Below are positions 17,883 through 26,546 of a stretch of DNA of 64,000 nucleotides, one piece after another (the stretch's first letter is position 1; each line of letters starts with the position of its first letter). The stretch covers positions 248,001-312,000 of the forward strand of contig CAVSNJ010000029.1 of NCBI GenBank assembly GCA_963729295.1, given 5' to 3'. Made by a program: the position numbers and the translations under genes. Below the pieces are notes generated by a model. The model saw nothing but the letters and a program-made list of their open reading frames with translations. It was not told where the DNA came from and did not search any database. Source of the stretch: DATJLY01 sp963729295 (GTDB taxonomy: Bacteria > Pseudomonadota > Alphaproteobacteria > ATCC43930 > CGMCC-115725).

Positions 17883-18849
17883 TCACGCGGTCGCGGCGGC
17901 GGCGACGTTCGCCGTGAACCAGCGATAAGCGTCGGCCAACCCTTCGCGCAGCTCGATGCGCGGCGTCCAGCCGAACGCCTGAAGCTTCGCGGTATCGAGC
18001 AGCTTTTGCGGCATGCCGTCCGGCATCGCCGTGTTGTAGGCAAGCCGCCCGGCATAGCCCACGGTGTCGGCCACGAGCCGCGACAGCTCGGCTATGCTGA
18101 CATCTTTACCCCAGCCGATATTGACGTGGCTCTCGCCCGAGTAGCGCTCCAGCAGGAAGACGAGCGCGTCGGCGAGATCGTCGACATGCAGGAATTCGCG
18201 GCGCGGGCGGCCGCTGCCCCAGATCTCGACCTCGGGCGCGCGCGCGAGCTTGGCGCGGTGCATTTTGAGGATGAGCGCCGGAATGACGTGGCTTGCCGCC
18301 GCGTCGTAGGTGTCGCCCGGCCCGTAGAGATTGGTCGGCTGCGCCGAGATGAAATCGGCGCCGCCCTGGCGGCGATATGCGGCGCACAGTTTGAGGCCGG
18401 CGATCTTCGCCACCGCGTACCACTCATTCGTCGGCTCGAGCGGGCCGGCAAGCAGTTCGTCCTCGGCCATCGGCTGCTTGGCGAGCCGCGGATAGATGCA
18501 GGACGAGCCGAGATAGAGCAACTTCTTCACACCCGACTGGCGCGCCGCCTCGATCGTGTTGGCGGCGATCATCAGATTGTCGTAGAGGAATTCCCGCGGC
18601 CGCGGTCGAATTGGCGAGGATACCGCCCACGGTCGCGGCGGCGACGATGACGGCGTCGGGACGGTGCGCGGCAAACCACGCCTCGGTCTCGCTCTGCCGC
18701 TTCAGGTCGAGCTCGGCATGGCTCGCAACCACGATCTCGCAGTTCTCGCGCGCGAGGCGCCGCAGGAGCGCGCTTCCCACCATGCCGCGGGAACCCGCGA
18801 CGAAGAGCTTTCGTCCGGCCAGCGGGAAGAGCACCGGCGCTTCGCTCAT
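17883..18849 (-). CDS. fcl: GDP-L-fucose synthase (reading frame broken near 18593)
   Basis: This NADP-dependent epimerase/reductase turns the product of Gmd, GDP-4-keto-6-deoxymannose, into GDP-L-fucose. The N-terminal half (18849 leftward) has the nucleotide motif VAGSRGMVGSALLRRL and VGGILANST. The C-terminal half, in another frame, has EFLYDNLMIAANTIEAA, LGSSCIYPR, the YxxxK catalytic pair in YAVAK, and NLYGPGD. Dropping one C from the CCC at 18593-18595 joins them as ANSTAAAEFLYDNLMI, as expected for the family (about 321 residues). The start ATG at 18849 follows GAGGAG and lies ten bases after gmd. The break may be a true inactivation or a base-call error; given similar breaks elsewhere I favour the latter. 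Confidence 0.85.
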
Positions 18850-18859
18850 CGCGATCTCC

Positions 18860-19915
18860 TCAGCTTCCGTTGGTGGCGGCGCCGCGCGCCGGCTCGACAT
18901 AACCCGCACTCTTGAGCGTGCGCTCGCGCTGCGCGAGGTCGAGATCGTGCGCCACCATCATCTTGACGAGCGCGAGGAACGGCACGCGCGGCCGCCAGTC
19001 GAGCTGGCTCCGAATCTTCTGCGCGTCGCCTTCGAGCGCATCGACCTCGGTCGGGCGCAGATAGCGCGGATCGACCTCGACATGGGCGCGCCAGTCGAGC
19101 CCGAGCTCGGCGAAAGCCGCTTCGCACAGCTCGCGCACGGTATGCGAATCGCCGGTCGCGACGACATAGTCGTCGGGCGCATCTTGCTGCAGCATGAGCC
19201 ACATCGCCTCGACATAATCGCCGGCGAAACCCCAGTCGCGCCGCGCGTCGAGATTGCCGAGATAAAGCTTGTCCTGGAGCCCTTCCTTGATGCGGCCGAC
19301 GGCGCGCGTCACCTTGCGCGTGACGAAGGTCTCGCCGCGGCGCGGACTTTCGTGATTGAAGAGGATGCCGTTGCAGACGAAGAGGCCGTAAGCCTCGCGA
19401 TAGTTGACGGCGTACCAGTGCGCCGCGACCTTGCTCACGGCATAGGGGCTGCGCGGCCGGAACGGCGTCGTCTCGGATTGCGGCGGCGGCGAGGAGCCGA
19501 ACATCTCGCTCGATCCCGCCTGGTAATAGCGCAGCTTACGGCCGCGCTTGCCCGCATGGTCGCGCACCGCCTCGAGCAGCCGCAGCGCGCCGAGCGCCAC
19601 GACGTCGGCGGTATATTCCGGCACCTCGAACGAGACCTTCACATGGCTCTGCGCGCCGAGATTGTAGATCTCGTCCGGCTCCACGATCTCGAGCACGCGG
19701 CGGAGCGCGCTGCCATCGGCGAGATCGCCGTAATGGAGGGTGAGCTTTTCGCCGGCGACATGCGGGTCGTGATAGAGGTGGTCGATGCGATCGGTGTTGA
19801 AGAGGCTCGCGCGCCGCATCAGGCCGTGCACCTCGTAGCCCTTCTGCAACAAGAGCTCGCTCAGATATGCGCCGTCCTGGCCGGTGATGCCGGTAATCAA
19901 TGCGCGTTTGGCCAT
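18860..19915 (-). CDS. gmd: GDP-mannose 4,6-dehydratase
   Basis: This 351-residue short-chain dehydrogenase/reductase-fold enzyme makes GDP-4-keto-6-deoxy-D-mannose from GDP-mannose, the first step to GDP-L-fucose (or GDP-rhamnose or perosamine). NAD(P) binding is by GITGQDGAYL at residues 8-17. RRASLFNTDRIDHLY, NLGAQSHVKVSFE, GSSEMFG, the catalytic YAVSK, NHESPRRGETFVTRKV and RDWGFAGDYVEAMW are all signature segments. It is upstream of fcl on the same strand with ten bases between, forming a two-gene GDP-fucose operon that faces the glycosyltransferases. Length and motifs are complete. Confidence 0.96.
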   Translation of the reverse strand: MAKRALITGITGQDGAYLSELLLQKGYEVHGLMRRASLFNTDRIDHLYHDPHVAGEKLTLHYGDLADGSALRRVLEIVEPDEIYNLGAQSHVKVSFEVPEYTADVVALGALRLLEAVRDHAGKRGRKLRYYQAGSSEMFGSSPPPQSETTPFRPRSPYAVSKVAAHWYAVNYREAYGLFVCNGILFNHESPRRGETFVTRKVTRAVGRIKEGLQDKLYLGNLDARRDWGFAGDYVEAMWLMLQQDAPDDYVVATGDSHTVRELCEAAFAELGLDWRAHVEVDPRYLRPTEVDALEGDAQKIRSQLDWRPRVPFLALVKMMVAHDLDLAQRERTLKSAGYVEPARGAATNGS

Positions 19916-20061
19916 GTCACCTCGCGAGCAACCCTGCCGCCTCGGGCAATGCTACGACAACGCCCCCGCGGCCGGGAGCGGGAACACCTAGGGCTTGGAA
20001 ACGTCGCAGAAATTTCGGACGACGAACGGCGCGCCTTGGGACCGGCCGGGGCGCCCGATCG

Positions 20062-20427
20062 TCACTGCATCCGGCCGTTGCGCAGGACGTAGCGGTCGCC
20101 GGCGAGGCCCGCGAACATGGAGTCGATCATCGGATGGCTCACCGGCCCGTTCTCGGCATCGATCATGAGATTCTGCTCGGAGACATAAGCCTCGTACGGG
20201 CCGCCGGTCGCGTTCTGGGCATAGAGGTGATAGAACGGCTGATCCTTCGATGGGCGCCGCTCGGCCGGAATCGCCTGATACCATTCCTCGGAATTGCTGA
20301 ACACCGGGTCGACGTCGAAGATCACGCCACGAAAGTTAAAGAGGCGGTGGCGGACGATCTGTCCGACGGCAAACTTCGCCTGCCGCAACAGCCCCCGATT
20401 GCCTACGTTCCGCCCGATCCCGACCAT
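20062..20427 (-). CDS. hspQ: Heat-shock protein HspQ (YccV-like, hemimethylated-DNA-binding fold)
   Basis: This 121-residue protein of the HspQ/YccV family is known in Escherichia coli as a heat-induced protein that affects DnaA stability and acts as a Lon specificity enhancer. The family core is evident in AKFAVGQIVRHRLFNFRGVIFDVDP, WYQAIPA, PFYHLYAQN, YEAYVSEQNLMID and HPMIDSMFAG. The ATG at 20427 gives a 16-residue extension before the core. The window also encodes two Lon proteases, so a Lon-related role would be coherent, but that is inference. It is 86 bases downstream of a hypothetical gene on the same strand, with its own promoter candidate between. Confidence 0.88.
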   Translation of the reverse strand: MVGIGRNVGNRGLLRQAKFAVGQIVRHRLFNFRGVIFDVDPVFSNSEEWYQAIPAERRPSKDQPFYHLYAQNATGGPYEAYVSEQNLMIDAENGPVSHPMIDSMFAGLAGDRYVLRNGRMQ

Positions 20428-20438
20428 GACGCGAATTA

Positions 20439-20466
20439 ATATCTAGTATTCCATACCCTGCTCAAG
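20439..20466 (-). promoter_or_regulatory. Candidate heat-shock-type promoter of hspQ
   Basis: On the minus strand CTTGAGC (20466-20460) is followed after 13 bases by CTAGATAT (20446-20439), a few bases before the hspQ start. The -35 element resembles the RpoH form CTTGAAA; the -10 is AT-rich but not a clean CCCATnT. The match is partial and the call rests on position and on the gene being a known heat-shock type. Confidence 0.35.
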
Positions 20467-20513
20467 CACTTTGCGGAAGCGCCGGAGGAAAACGCCGGGA
20501 AAACCGCGGCAGC

Positions 20514-20813
20514 TCAGATTTTCATATAAAGCCGGGCAAAGCGCAGCAGCTCGAGATCGCAGGTCTGCTTCGCCAGGAGCTCCAGATCCTCGAAATAGCC
20601 TTGGAGCGCCCCCGGCGTGAGCCGCGCGGCGAGCCAATCGATGAACTGATCCGGGGTCTTGACCCAGGTGGGCGGCTGATCGACGCCGCGGCCTCGCGGC
20701 AGCGCCGCCCGCAGCACCCGCCAGCGGCGCCGACGAAGTTGCTCGTCGACGGGATCGAGGTCGGGTTCGAGCGCCCATCCCGGCCGCATTTGCGCGCCGC
20801 TCCGTCCAGCCAT
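20514..20813 (-). CDS. Hypothetical protein
   Basis: This is a 99-residue protein I do not recognise. Its start is the ATG at 20813 (MAGRSGAQMRPG), which follows GAGAGGGGAG; the open frame continues 42 codons further upstream, but that stretch is Arg/Ser-rich and has no comparable ribosome site. The C-terminal half reads as a compact helical domain (TPDQFIDWLAARLTPGALQG, YFEDLELLAKQTCDLELLRF). There is no signal peptide or membrane segment. It precedes hspQ on the same strand. The 251 bases to its right, before dnaE, contain no gene. Confidence 0.6.
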   Translation of the reverse strand: MAGRSGAQMRPGWALEPDLDPVDEQLRRRRWRVLRAALPRGRGVDQPPTWVKTPDQFIDWLAARLTPGALQGYFEDLELLAKQTCDLELLRFARLYMKI

Positions 20814-21026
20814 TATGGCTCCCCTCTCTCGCACGACGCGGACACGCCGGCGACTGCTGGTTGCAAAGACGTTACCGCATTTCGCGGAACGCGCAAACCC
20901 GAAAGAGGTTAACGAGACGGAGGGGGCGCTGGCGTACATGGAGCACGAAATCTAATCCGGCGCGGCCGCGGCGCTTGTGAGCTTGGTCACAAAGGCCGTG
21001 GAATTTTGACTCGGCTTTTCCCTAAT

Positions 21027-21046
21027 CGTCATGCCCGCGCAGCGGG
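21027..21046 (+). repeat. Degenerate copy of the palindromic repeat found in birA
   Basis: CGTCATGCCCGCGCAGCGGG lies 18 bases beyond the dnaE stop. It differs by one substitution and one missing base from the terminal module CGTCGTTCCCGCGCAAGCGGG of the birA element (32794-32814). It forms a short GC-rich stem, with no T-run on either side to make it a terminator. One short match is weak evidence, hence the low confidence. Confidence 0.4.
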
Positions 21047-21064
21047 AGCGACGTCGAGATCGAA

Positions 21065-24000
21065 CTAAACGTCGACGACGTCGAGCACGCCCGGCAGCGC
21101 CCGCACCGCATGCAGGATGTTGGGGCCGATCTTGAAGCCGCCCGGCAGCGCGATCTCGACCTCGCGCGCGGGATCCACCGGCACGACGATGCTGACGCGG
21201 CCCTTGCCGCCGCTTTCGCGCGCCATCAGATCCCTGAGCAGCGCCAGCGCCTCGCCCTCGCCGAGCACGATCCTCAAGCCCGCAGCCGCATCGCGCGCGA
21301 GCTTGTCGAGCCGCTCGAAACGCTGCGCCGAAAGCCTGAGGCTCTCGTCGTCGGCGCGCACCTCGACCGTGACGACGAGCGGCGCGCCCGCATCCAGAAG
21401 CTCGCGGCTTTGCGCCAGGGTCTCGGCGAACACCACGACTTCGTAGATGCCGCTCGTGTCGGACAATTGCACGAAGGCGAAGCGGCTGCCGCGCACCGAA
21501 TTGCGCTCGCGCCGCGCCATCGGCACGCCGGCGAGACGGAAGCGCGTCGGCCCGCCCGCCGCAAGCCGCCCCGGCAGATCGGCGAAGCGCACCACGCCGA
21601 GCCGCGCGAGGCTCTTCTGGTAAGCATCGAGCGGATGGCTAGAGAGATAAAAGCCGATGGCGTCGAACTCGTGCTGCAAGCGCTCGACCGGCTGCCAATC
21701 GTTGGCGGCAGGCAGCGGCGGCCGGTGCGCGGCGCCGGTGCCGAAAAGACTCTCCTGCTGGCTCGCGCGATCGTTGGCGGCGGCCGCGGCCTGACGCAGC
21801 AGCAGGTCGATTGCGGCGAAAGTCTGGGCGCGGTTGCGGTTCAATGCATCGAACGCGCCGGCCTTGACGAGGCCCTCGAACTGGCGGCGGTTGAAGGCCT
21901 TCGGATCGAGCCGGCGGGCGAAGTCGAAGAGATCGGCGAAGGGACCGCGCGCGGCGCGCTCCTCGACGAGCTGGCGCATGGCGCTGGCACCGACGCCTTT
22001 CACCGCGGCGAGCGCATAGCGGATGGCGCTTCTGCCGCCCGCGGCTTCGACCGAGAAGGCATCCTTCGAACGGTTGATGTCGGGCGGCAGGATGCGGATG
22101 CCGAGCCGGCTGCACTCCTGGCGGAAGAGATTGAGCTTGTCGGTGTCGCCGATATCGAGGCTCATCAAGGCCGCCATGAATTCGACCGGATGGTTCGCCT
22201 TCAAGTACGCGGTCTGGTAGGCGACGAGCGCGTAGGCCGCGGCGTGCGACTTGTTGAAGCCGTAGCCCGCGAATTTCTCGACCTGCTCGAAAATGTGCTC
22301 GGCGACATCTTCGGAAACGCCGCGCGATGTGGCGCCGTCGATGAAAGCGCGCCGCTGCGCCTCCATCTCCGAGCGGATCTTCTTGCCCATGGCGCGGCGC
22401 AGGAGATCGGCGCCGCCGAGCGAAAAACCGCTCAGCACCTGCGCGATCTGCATCACCTGTTCCTGGTAGATCATGATGCCGTGCGTCTCGGCCAGGATCG
22501 GCTCGAGCGAGGGATGGAGATAATCCGCCTTCTCGCGGCGATGCTTCACCTCGATATAGCGCGGGATGTTCTCCATCGGCCCGGGCCGGTAAAGCGCCAC
22601 GACGGCGATGATGTCTTCGAACCGGTCGGGCCGCAGCTTCTTCAGCATGTCGCGCATGCCGGCGCCTTCCAGTTGGAACACGCCGACCGTCTCGCCGCTG
22701 CCCAGAAGCTCGTAGCTCGCTGGGTCGTCGAGCGGCAGATTCGCGAGATCGAGGTTCACACCCTTGGCATTCAGAAGATCGAGCGCGCGCGCCAGCACGG
22801 TGAGCGTCTTCAATCCGAGGAAATCGAACTTCACGAGGCCCGCCAGCTCGACATATTTCATGCTGAACTGAGTCGCCGGCATGTCGGAGCGCGGATCGCG
22901 GTAGAGCGGCACGAGCTCGTCGAGCGGCCGGTCGGCGATCACGACGCCAGCGGCATGGGTCGAGGCATGCCGGTAAAGCCCTTCGAGGCTTTGCGCGATG
23001 ACGATGAGGCGCGCGACGCCCTCGTCGGTATCGCGCATGTTTTGCAGCATCGGCTCACCGTCGATCGCCTGCTGCAATGTCACCGGGTTCGCCGGGTTGT
23101 TGGGCACGAGCTTGCAGATGCGATCGACCTGACCGTAGGGCATCTCGAGCACGCGTCCCACGTCGCGCAGCGCCGCGCGCGCCTGAAGCTTGCCGAAGGT
23201 TATGATCTGCGCCACCCGGTCGCGGCCATAGCGCTCTTGCACGTGGCGGATCACCTCGTCGCGCCGGTCCTGGCAGAAATCGATGTCGAAGTCGGGCATC
23301 GACACGCGCTCGGGATTGAGGAAGCGCTCGAACAAGAGGCCGAAGCGCAGCGGGTCGAGATCGGTGATGGTGAGCGACCAGGCGACGACCGAGCCCGCGC
23401 CCGAGCCGCGCCCGGGCCCCACTGGAATCCCCTCCGCCTTGGCCCAGCGGATGAACTCGGCGACGATCAGGAAATATCCGGCGAAGCCCATCGCGACGAT
23501 GGTGTCGAGCTCGAACGCGAGGCGCTCGCGATAAGGCGCGGCGAGCGCCGCGCGCTCGGCCTCGCTCATTTCGGCGCGATAGAGATGGTCGAGGCGAAGC
23601 TCGAGCCCGGCCGCGGCCTCGGCGCGCAGCTCGGCCTCTTCGCCCTGCCCGAGCGCCGAGGCATAAGGCGGCAGGATCGGCTGATGCGGCTCCGGCATGA
23701 AGGCCGAGCGCTGCGCCACGACGAGCGTGTTGTCGCACGCCTCGGGAATGTCGGCGAAGAGCGCGCGCATCTCTGCGGGCGACTTGAAATAGTGTTCCTC
23801 GGTGAGGCGGCGGCGGTTCGGATTGCCGAGCACCGTGCCTTCCGCGATGCAGAGAAGCGCGTCGTGCGCCTCATAGACATCGCGGGTCGCGAAATGCACG
23901 TCGTTGGTCGCGACGAGCGGCAGACCGTGGCGATATGCCAAATCGACGAGCGGTCCCTCGATCCGGTCTTCGAGCGGCAAATGATGCCGCATCAGCTCGA

Positions 24001-24532
24001 TGTAAAACCGGCCGGGGAAAAGCGTTGCCAGCCGCACCAGCATCGCCTCGGCTGCGTCCGCCTGGCCCTCGGCCAGAAGCCGCCCGACTGGCCCGCGCGG
24101 GCCACCGGCGAGGCAGATGAGGCCCTCGGTCTTGCCGTCGAGCGCGGCGAGCGGGAGCTGCGGCTCCTCGCCGCCCTCGGTGTCGAGGAAGGAGCGGCTC
24201 GAAAGATGGAGCAGGTTGCGATAACCCGCCTCGCTCTGCACCAGCAGGACGACCACGTCCGGCTGCGCCACGGGCCCGATTCTTCCCGCGAGTCGTGCCT
24301 CGGCATCGAAGCGGCGCAGCGCCAGCTCGCAGCCGACGATCGGCTGCACGCCGGCCTCGCGCGCGGCCTGCGCGAACTCCAAGGCGCCGAACAGATTGCC
24401 GGCGTCCGTCATCGCCACGGCCGGCATGGCATGGGCTTTGGCGAGCGCCACCAGCTCCTTCACCTTGATCGCGCCCGAGGACAGCGAATAGGCGGAATGC
24501 GTGCGCAGATGGATGAAGTCGGAATGCGGCAT
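21065..24532 (-). CDS. dnaE: DNA polymerase III subunit alpha
   Basis: This 1155-residue replicative polymerase subunit is the catalytic chain of the Pol III core. The PHP domain starts at MPHSDFIHLRTHSAYSLSSG and includes AVAMTDAGNLFGALEF. The polymerase palm carries PDFDIDF with Asp414 and Asp416 at the metal site, preceded by GPGRGSGAGSVVAWSL. Later landmarks are YGFNKSHAAAYALVAYQTAYLKANHP, the helix-hairpin-helix VKGVGASAMRQLVEE and a C-terminal OB-fold region (FVQLSDTSGIYEVVVFAE). Length and order match DnaE1 of alphaproteobacteria. The ATG at 24532 is clear and lolD ends 81 bases upstream on the same strand. Confidence 0.97.
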   Translation of the reverse strand: MPHSDFIHLRTHSAYSLSSGAIKVKELVALAKAHAMPAVAMTDAGNLFGALEFAQAAREAGVQPIVGCELALRRFDAEARLAGRIGPVAQPDVVVLLVQSEAGYRNLLHLSSRSFLDTEGGEEPQLPLAALDGKTEGLICLAGGPRGPVGRLLAEGQADAAEAMLVRLATLFPGRFYIELMRHHLPLEDRIEGPLVDLAYRHGLPLVATNDVHFATRDVYEAHDALLCIAEGTVLGNPNRRRLTEEHYFKSPAEMRALFADIPEACDNTLVVAQRSAFMPEPHQPILPPYASALGQGEEAELRAEAAAGLELRLDHLYRAEMSEAERAALAAPYRERLAFELDTIVAMGFAGYFLIVAEFIRWAKAEGIPVGPGRGSGAGSVVAWSLTITDLDPLRFGLLFERFLNPERVSMPDFDIDFCQDRRDEVIRHVQERYGRDRVAQIITFGKLQARAALRDVGRVLEMPYGQVDRICKLVPNNPANPVTLQQAIDGEPMLQNMRDTDEGVARLIVIAQSLEGLYRHASTHAAGVVIADRPLDELVPLYRDPRSDMPATQFSMKYVELAGLVKFDFLGLKTLTVLARALDLLNAKGVNLDLANLPLDDPASYELLGSGETVGVFQLEGAGMRDMLKKLRPDRFEDIIAVVALYRPGPMENIPRYIEVKHRREKADYLHPSLEPILAETHGIMIYQEQVMQIAQVLSGFSLGGADLLRRAMGKKIRSEMEAQRRAFIDGATSRGVSEDVAEHIFEQVEKFAGYGFNKSHAAAYALVAYQTAYLKANHPVEFMAALMSLDIGDTDKLNLFRQECSRLGIRILPPDINRSKDAFSVEAAGGRSAIRYALAAVKGVGASAMRQLVEERAARGPFADLFDFARRLDPKAFNRRQFEGLVKAGAFDALNRNRAQTFAAIDLLLRQAAAAANDRASQQESLFGTGAAHRPPLPAANDWQPVERLQHEFDAIGFYLSSHPLDAYQKSLARLGVVRFADLPGRLAAGGPTRFRLAGVPMARRERNSVRGSRFAFVQLSDTSGIYEVVVFAETLAQSRELLDAGAPLVVTVEVRADDESLRLSAQRFERLDKLARDAAAGLRIVLGEGEALALLRDLMARESGGKGRVSIVVPVDPAREVEIALPGGFKIGPNILHAVRALPGVLDVVDV

Positions 24533-24613
24533 GGCGCGGGCTCGGTCTCCTGCTTCAGCATCCCACGGCGGCGGCGGACGCCAAGCCTAAATTTGCGAGC
24601 GGCCGGGTCTGCG

Positions 24614-25309
24614 CTAGACCGCGGCGCGGGCGCGCTCGACCACGATGCCGTTTTCGAGCGCGAGAACCCGGTCCATCTGGCGCGCGAGATCGAGATTGTG
24701 CGTGGCGACGAGGGCGGCGAGGCCGCTTTTGCGGACGATGTCGAGCAGGAGCGCGGTCACCTCGCGCGCGGTGTCCTGATCGAGATTACCGGTCGGCTCG
24801 TCGCCGAGCAGCAGGCGCGGGGCGTTGGCGAGCGCGCGGACGATGGCGACGCGCTGCTGCTCGCCGCCCGAAAGCCGCGCCGGGCGATGATCCACGCGCT
24901 TGTCGAGCCCGACCTGGCGCAGCAGATCGAGCGCGCGGGCGCGCGCCGCTTGCTTCGCCTGCCCCGCGATCATCTGCGGCAGCATGACGTTCTCAAGCGC
25001 CGAGAATTCCGGCAGCAGATGATGGAACTGGTAGACGACTCCGAGGCCGGAGCGGCGGACGCGCGTGCGTTCGAGATCGGACATGGCGCCGCATTGCCGC
25101 CCGCCGAGCAGCACTTCGCCGCCATCCGGCCGCTCCAAGAGCCCGGCGACATGGAGCAGCGTCGATTTACCGGCGCCCGAGGGACCCAAGAGCGCCACGA
25201 TCTCGCCCGGTGCCAGGGAGAGCGAGACGCCGCGCAACACCGGCAGCGGCGCGCCCGCCTGGCGGTATGTGCGCACGACCTCGCGCAGCTCGAGCGTCAG
25301 CTCACTCAT
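24614..25309 (-). CDS. lolD: Lipoprotein-releasing ABC transporter ATP-binding protein LolD
   Basis: This 231-residue ATPase belongs to the Lol system, which extracts outer-membrane lipoproteins from the inner membrane and hands them to LolA. Walker A is GPSGAGKST near residues 39-47, the Q-loop region reads VYQFHHLLPEFSALENV, the ABC signature is LSGGEQQRV, and Walker B is LLLGDEPTGNLD; VATHNLDLARQMDRV holds the switch His. The start ATG at 25309 overlaps the end of the permease gene by eight bases, so the two are translationally coupled. It is placed between the permease and dnaE, the usual alphaproteobacterial order. Confidence 0.95.
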   Translation of the reverse strand: MSELTLELREVVRTYRQAGAPLPVLRGVSLSLAPGEIVALLGPSGAGKSTLLHVAGLLERPDGGEVLLGGRQCGAMSDLERTRVRRSGLGVVYQFHHLLPEFSALENVMLPQMIAGQAKQAARARALDLLRQVGLDKRVDHRPARLSGGEQQRVAIVRALANAPRLLLGDEPTGNLDQDTAREVTALLLDIVRKSGLAALVATHNLDLARQMDRVLALENGIVVERARAAV

Positions 25310-26546
25310 ATCGCAGCGCCTCGACCGGATCGAGCCGCGCCGCGCGCCAGGAGGGATAGATCGTGGCGAGGAACGAGAGGCCGAACGCCATCGCCAGCAC
25401 GGTCGCCACCTCGTCCGGATCGACGCGCGCCGGAATCTGCGTCAGGAAATAGATTTCGGCGGAAAAAAGCTGCGTGCCGATGATGCTTTGCACGAACTGG
25501 CGGATCGCTTCGATGTTGTCCGCGAATGCCACGCCGAGGACGAAGCCCGCGATCGTGCCGACGATGCCGACCGAGGCGCCCGACAACATGAAGATGCGCA
25601 GAATCATGCCTTGCGTCGCGCCCATGGTGCGTAGGATTGCGATGTCGCGGCCCTTGTCCTTTACCAGCATGATCATGCTCGAGATGATGTTGAAGGCGGC
25701 GACGACAATGATAAGCGTCAGGATCAGGAACATGACGTTGCGCTCGACCTCGACGGCATTGAAGAACGAGAGATTGCTCTGCTGCCAGTCAAAGACCCTG
25801 ACGCGGCCGCCCAAGGCCTGCGCGATCTCGCTGTCGTAACGCTGCACGTCGTCGGGATTCTGCACCATGACCTCGAGGCTCGAGACGCCTTGCCCGAGGT
25901 TGAAGAAAATCTGCGCCGCATCGAGCGGCATGAAGATGACGCCGTTGTCGAACTCGTACATGCCGACGTCGAACGTGCCGGCGACCGTATAGGTCTTGAT
26001 GCGCGGCACCGTGCCGAAGGCGGTGGCGGTGCCTTGCGGCGAGATGAGCGTGATCGGGTCGCCGATCTTGAGGCCGAGGCGGAAGGCCAAGCGGCTGCCG
26101 AGCAGCACGCCGTCATCCTTGAAGTTTTGCAGCGCGCCTGGGGCGATATGCCGCATCAAGAGCGGCTGGGACGCGATGTCGCCTTCGGCGATGCCGCGCA
26201 CGAGTGCGCCGGTGGCGCCAGATTTCGCCGTCGCCATCACCTGCTCCTCGACCATCGGCCGCGCCGCGGTGATGCCCGGCAGCTTCATCACCTGCGCGGC
26301 GAGCGGGCCGTAATCGGTCAAGGGCCCCTGCGCCGCATAGACGTTGATGTGGCCGTTGAAGCCCAGGATGCGGCCCAAAAGCTCGGCGCGGAATCCGTTC
26401 ATCACCGCCATGGTGATGATGAGCGTGGCGACACCCAGCGCGATGCCGAGGAGCGAGAAGACGGCGATGACCGAGATGAAGCGCTCCGCGCGCCGCGCGC
26501 GCAGATAGCGGAACGCGACCATGCGCTCGAACGTGCCGAAGATCAC
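25302..26546 (-). CDS. lolC: Lipoprotein-releasing ABC transporter permease (LolC/LolE type)
   Basis: This 414-residue permease is the membrane partner of LolD. There is one N-terminal helix (FISVIAVFSLLGIALGVATL), a large periplasmic domain (about 55-270), and three C-terminal helices starting at NVMFLILTLIIVVAAFNIIS, the MacB/FtsX-like topology. The short motif SMIMLVKDKGRDIAILRTMGA is the cytoplasmic coupling region. The start is the GTG at 26546, which overlaps the proS stop as GTGA; there is no ATG until residue 9. Many alphaproteobacteria have only one such permease, which probably works as a homodimer, so C or E is a label only. Confidence 0.93.
   Translation of the reverse strand: MIFGTFERMVAFRYLRARRAERFISVIAVFSLLGIALGVATLIITMAVMNGFRAELLGRILGFNGHINVYAAQGPLTDYGPLAAQVMKLPGITAARPMVEEQVMATAKSGATGALVRGIAEGDIASQPLLMRHIAPGALQNFKDDGVLLGSRLAFRLGLKIGDPITLISPQGTATAFGTVPRIKTYTVAGTFDVGMYEFDNGVIFMPLDAAQIFFNLGQGVSSLEVMVQNPDDVQRYDSEIAQALGGRVRVFDWQQSNLSFFNAVEVERNVMFLILTLIIVVAAFNIISSMIMLVKDKGRDIAILRTMGATQGMILRIFMLSGASVGIVGTIAGFVLGVAFADNIEAIRQFVQSIIGTQLFSAEIYFLTQIPARVDPDEVATVLAMAFGLSFLATIYPSWRAARLDPVEALRYE

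Noticed and set aside
21000..21064. Intrinsic terminator after dnaE
   Set aside because: A short GC stem exists but there is no T-run downstream on the minus strand.
21110..25483. Very long plus-strand open frame (over 1400 codons) opposite dnaE and lolD
   Set aside because: It is an antisense shadow of high-GC codon usage. Its protein is Arg/Glu/His/Ala-rich with no domain, whereas the minus strand encodes complete DnaE and LolD.
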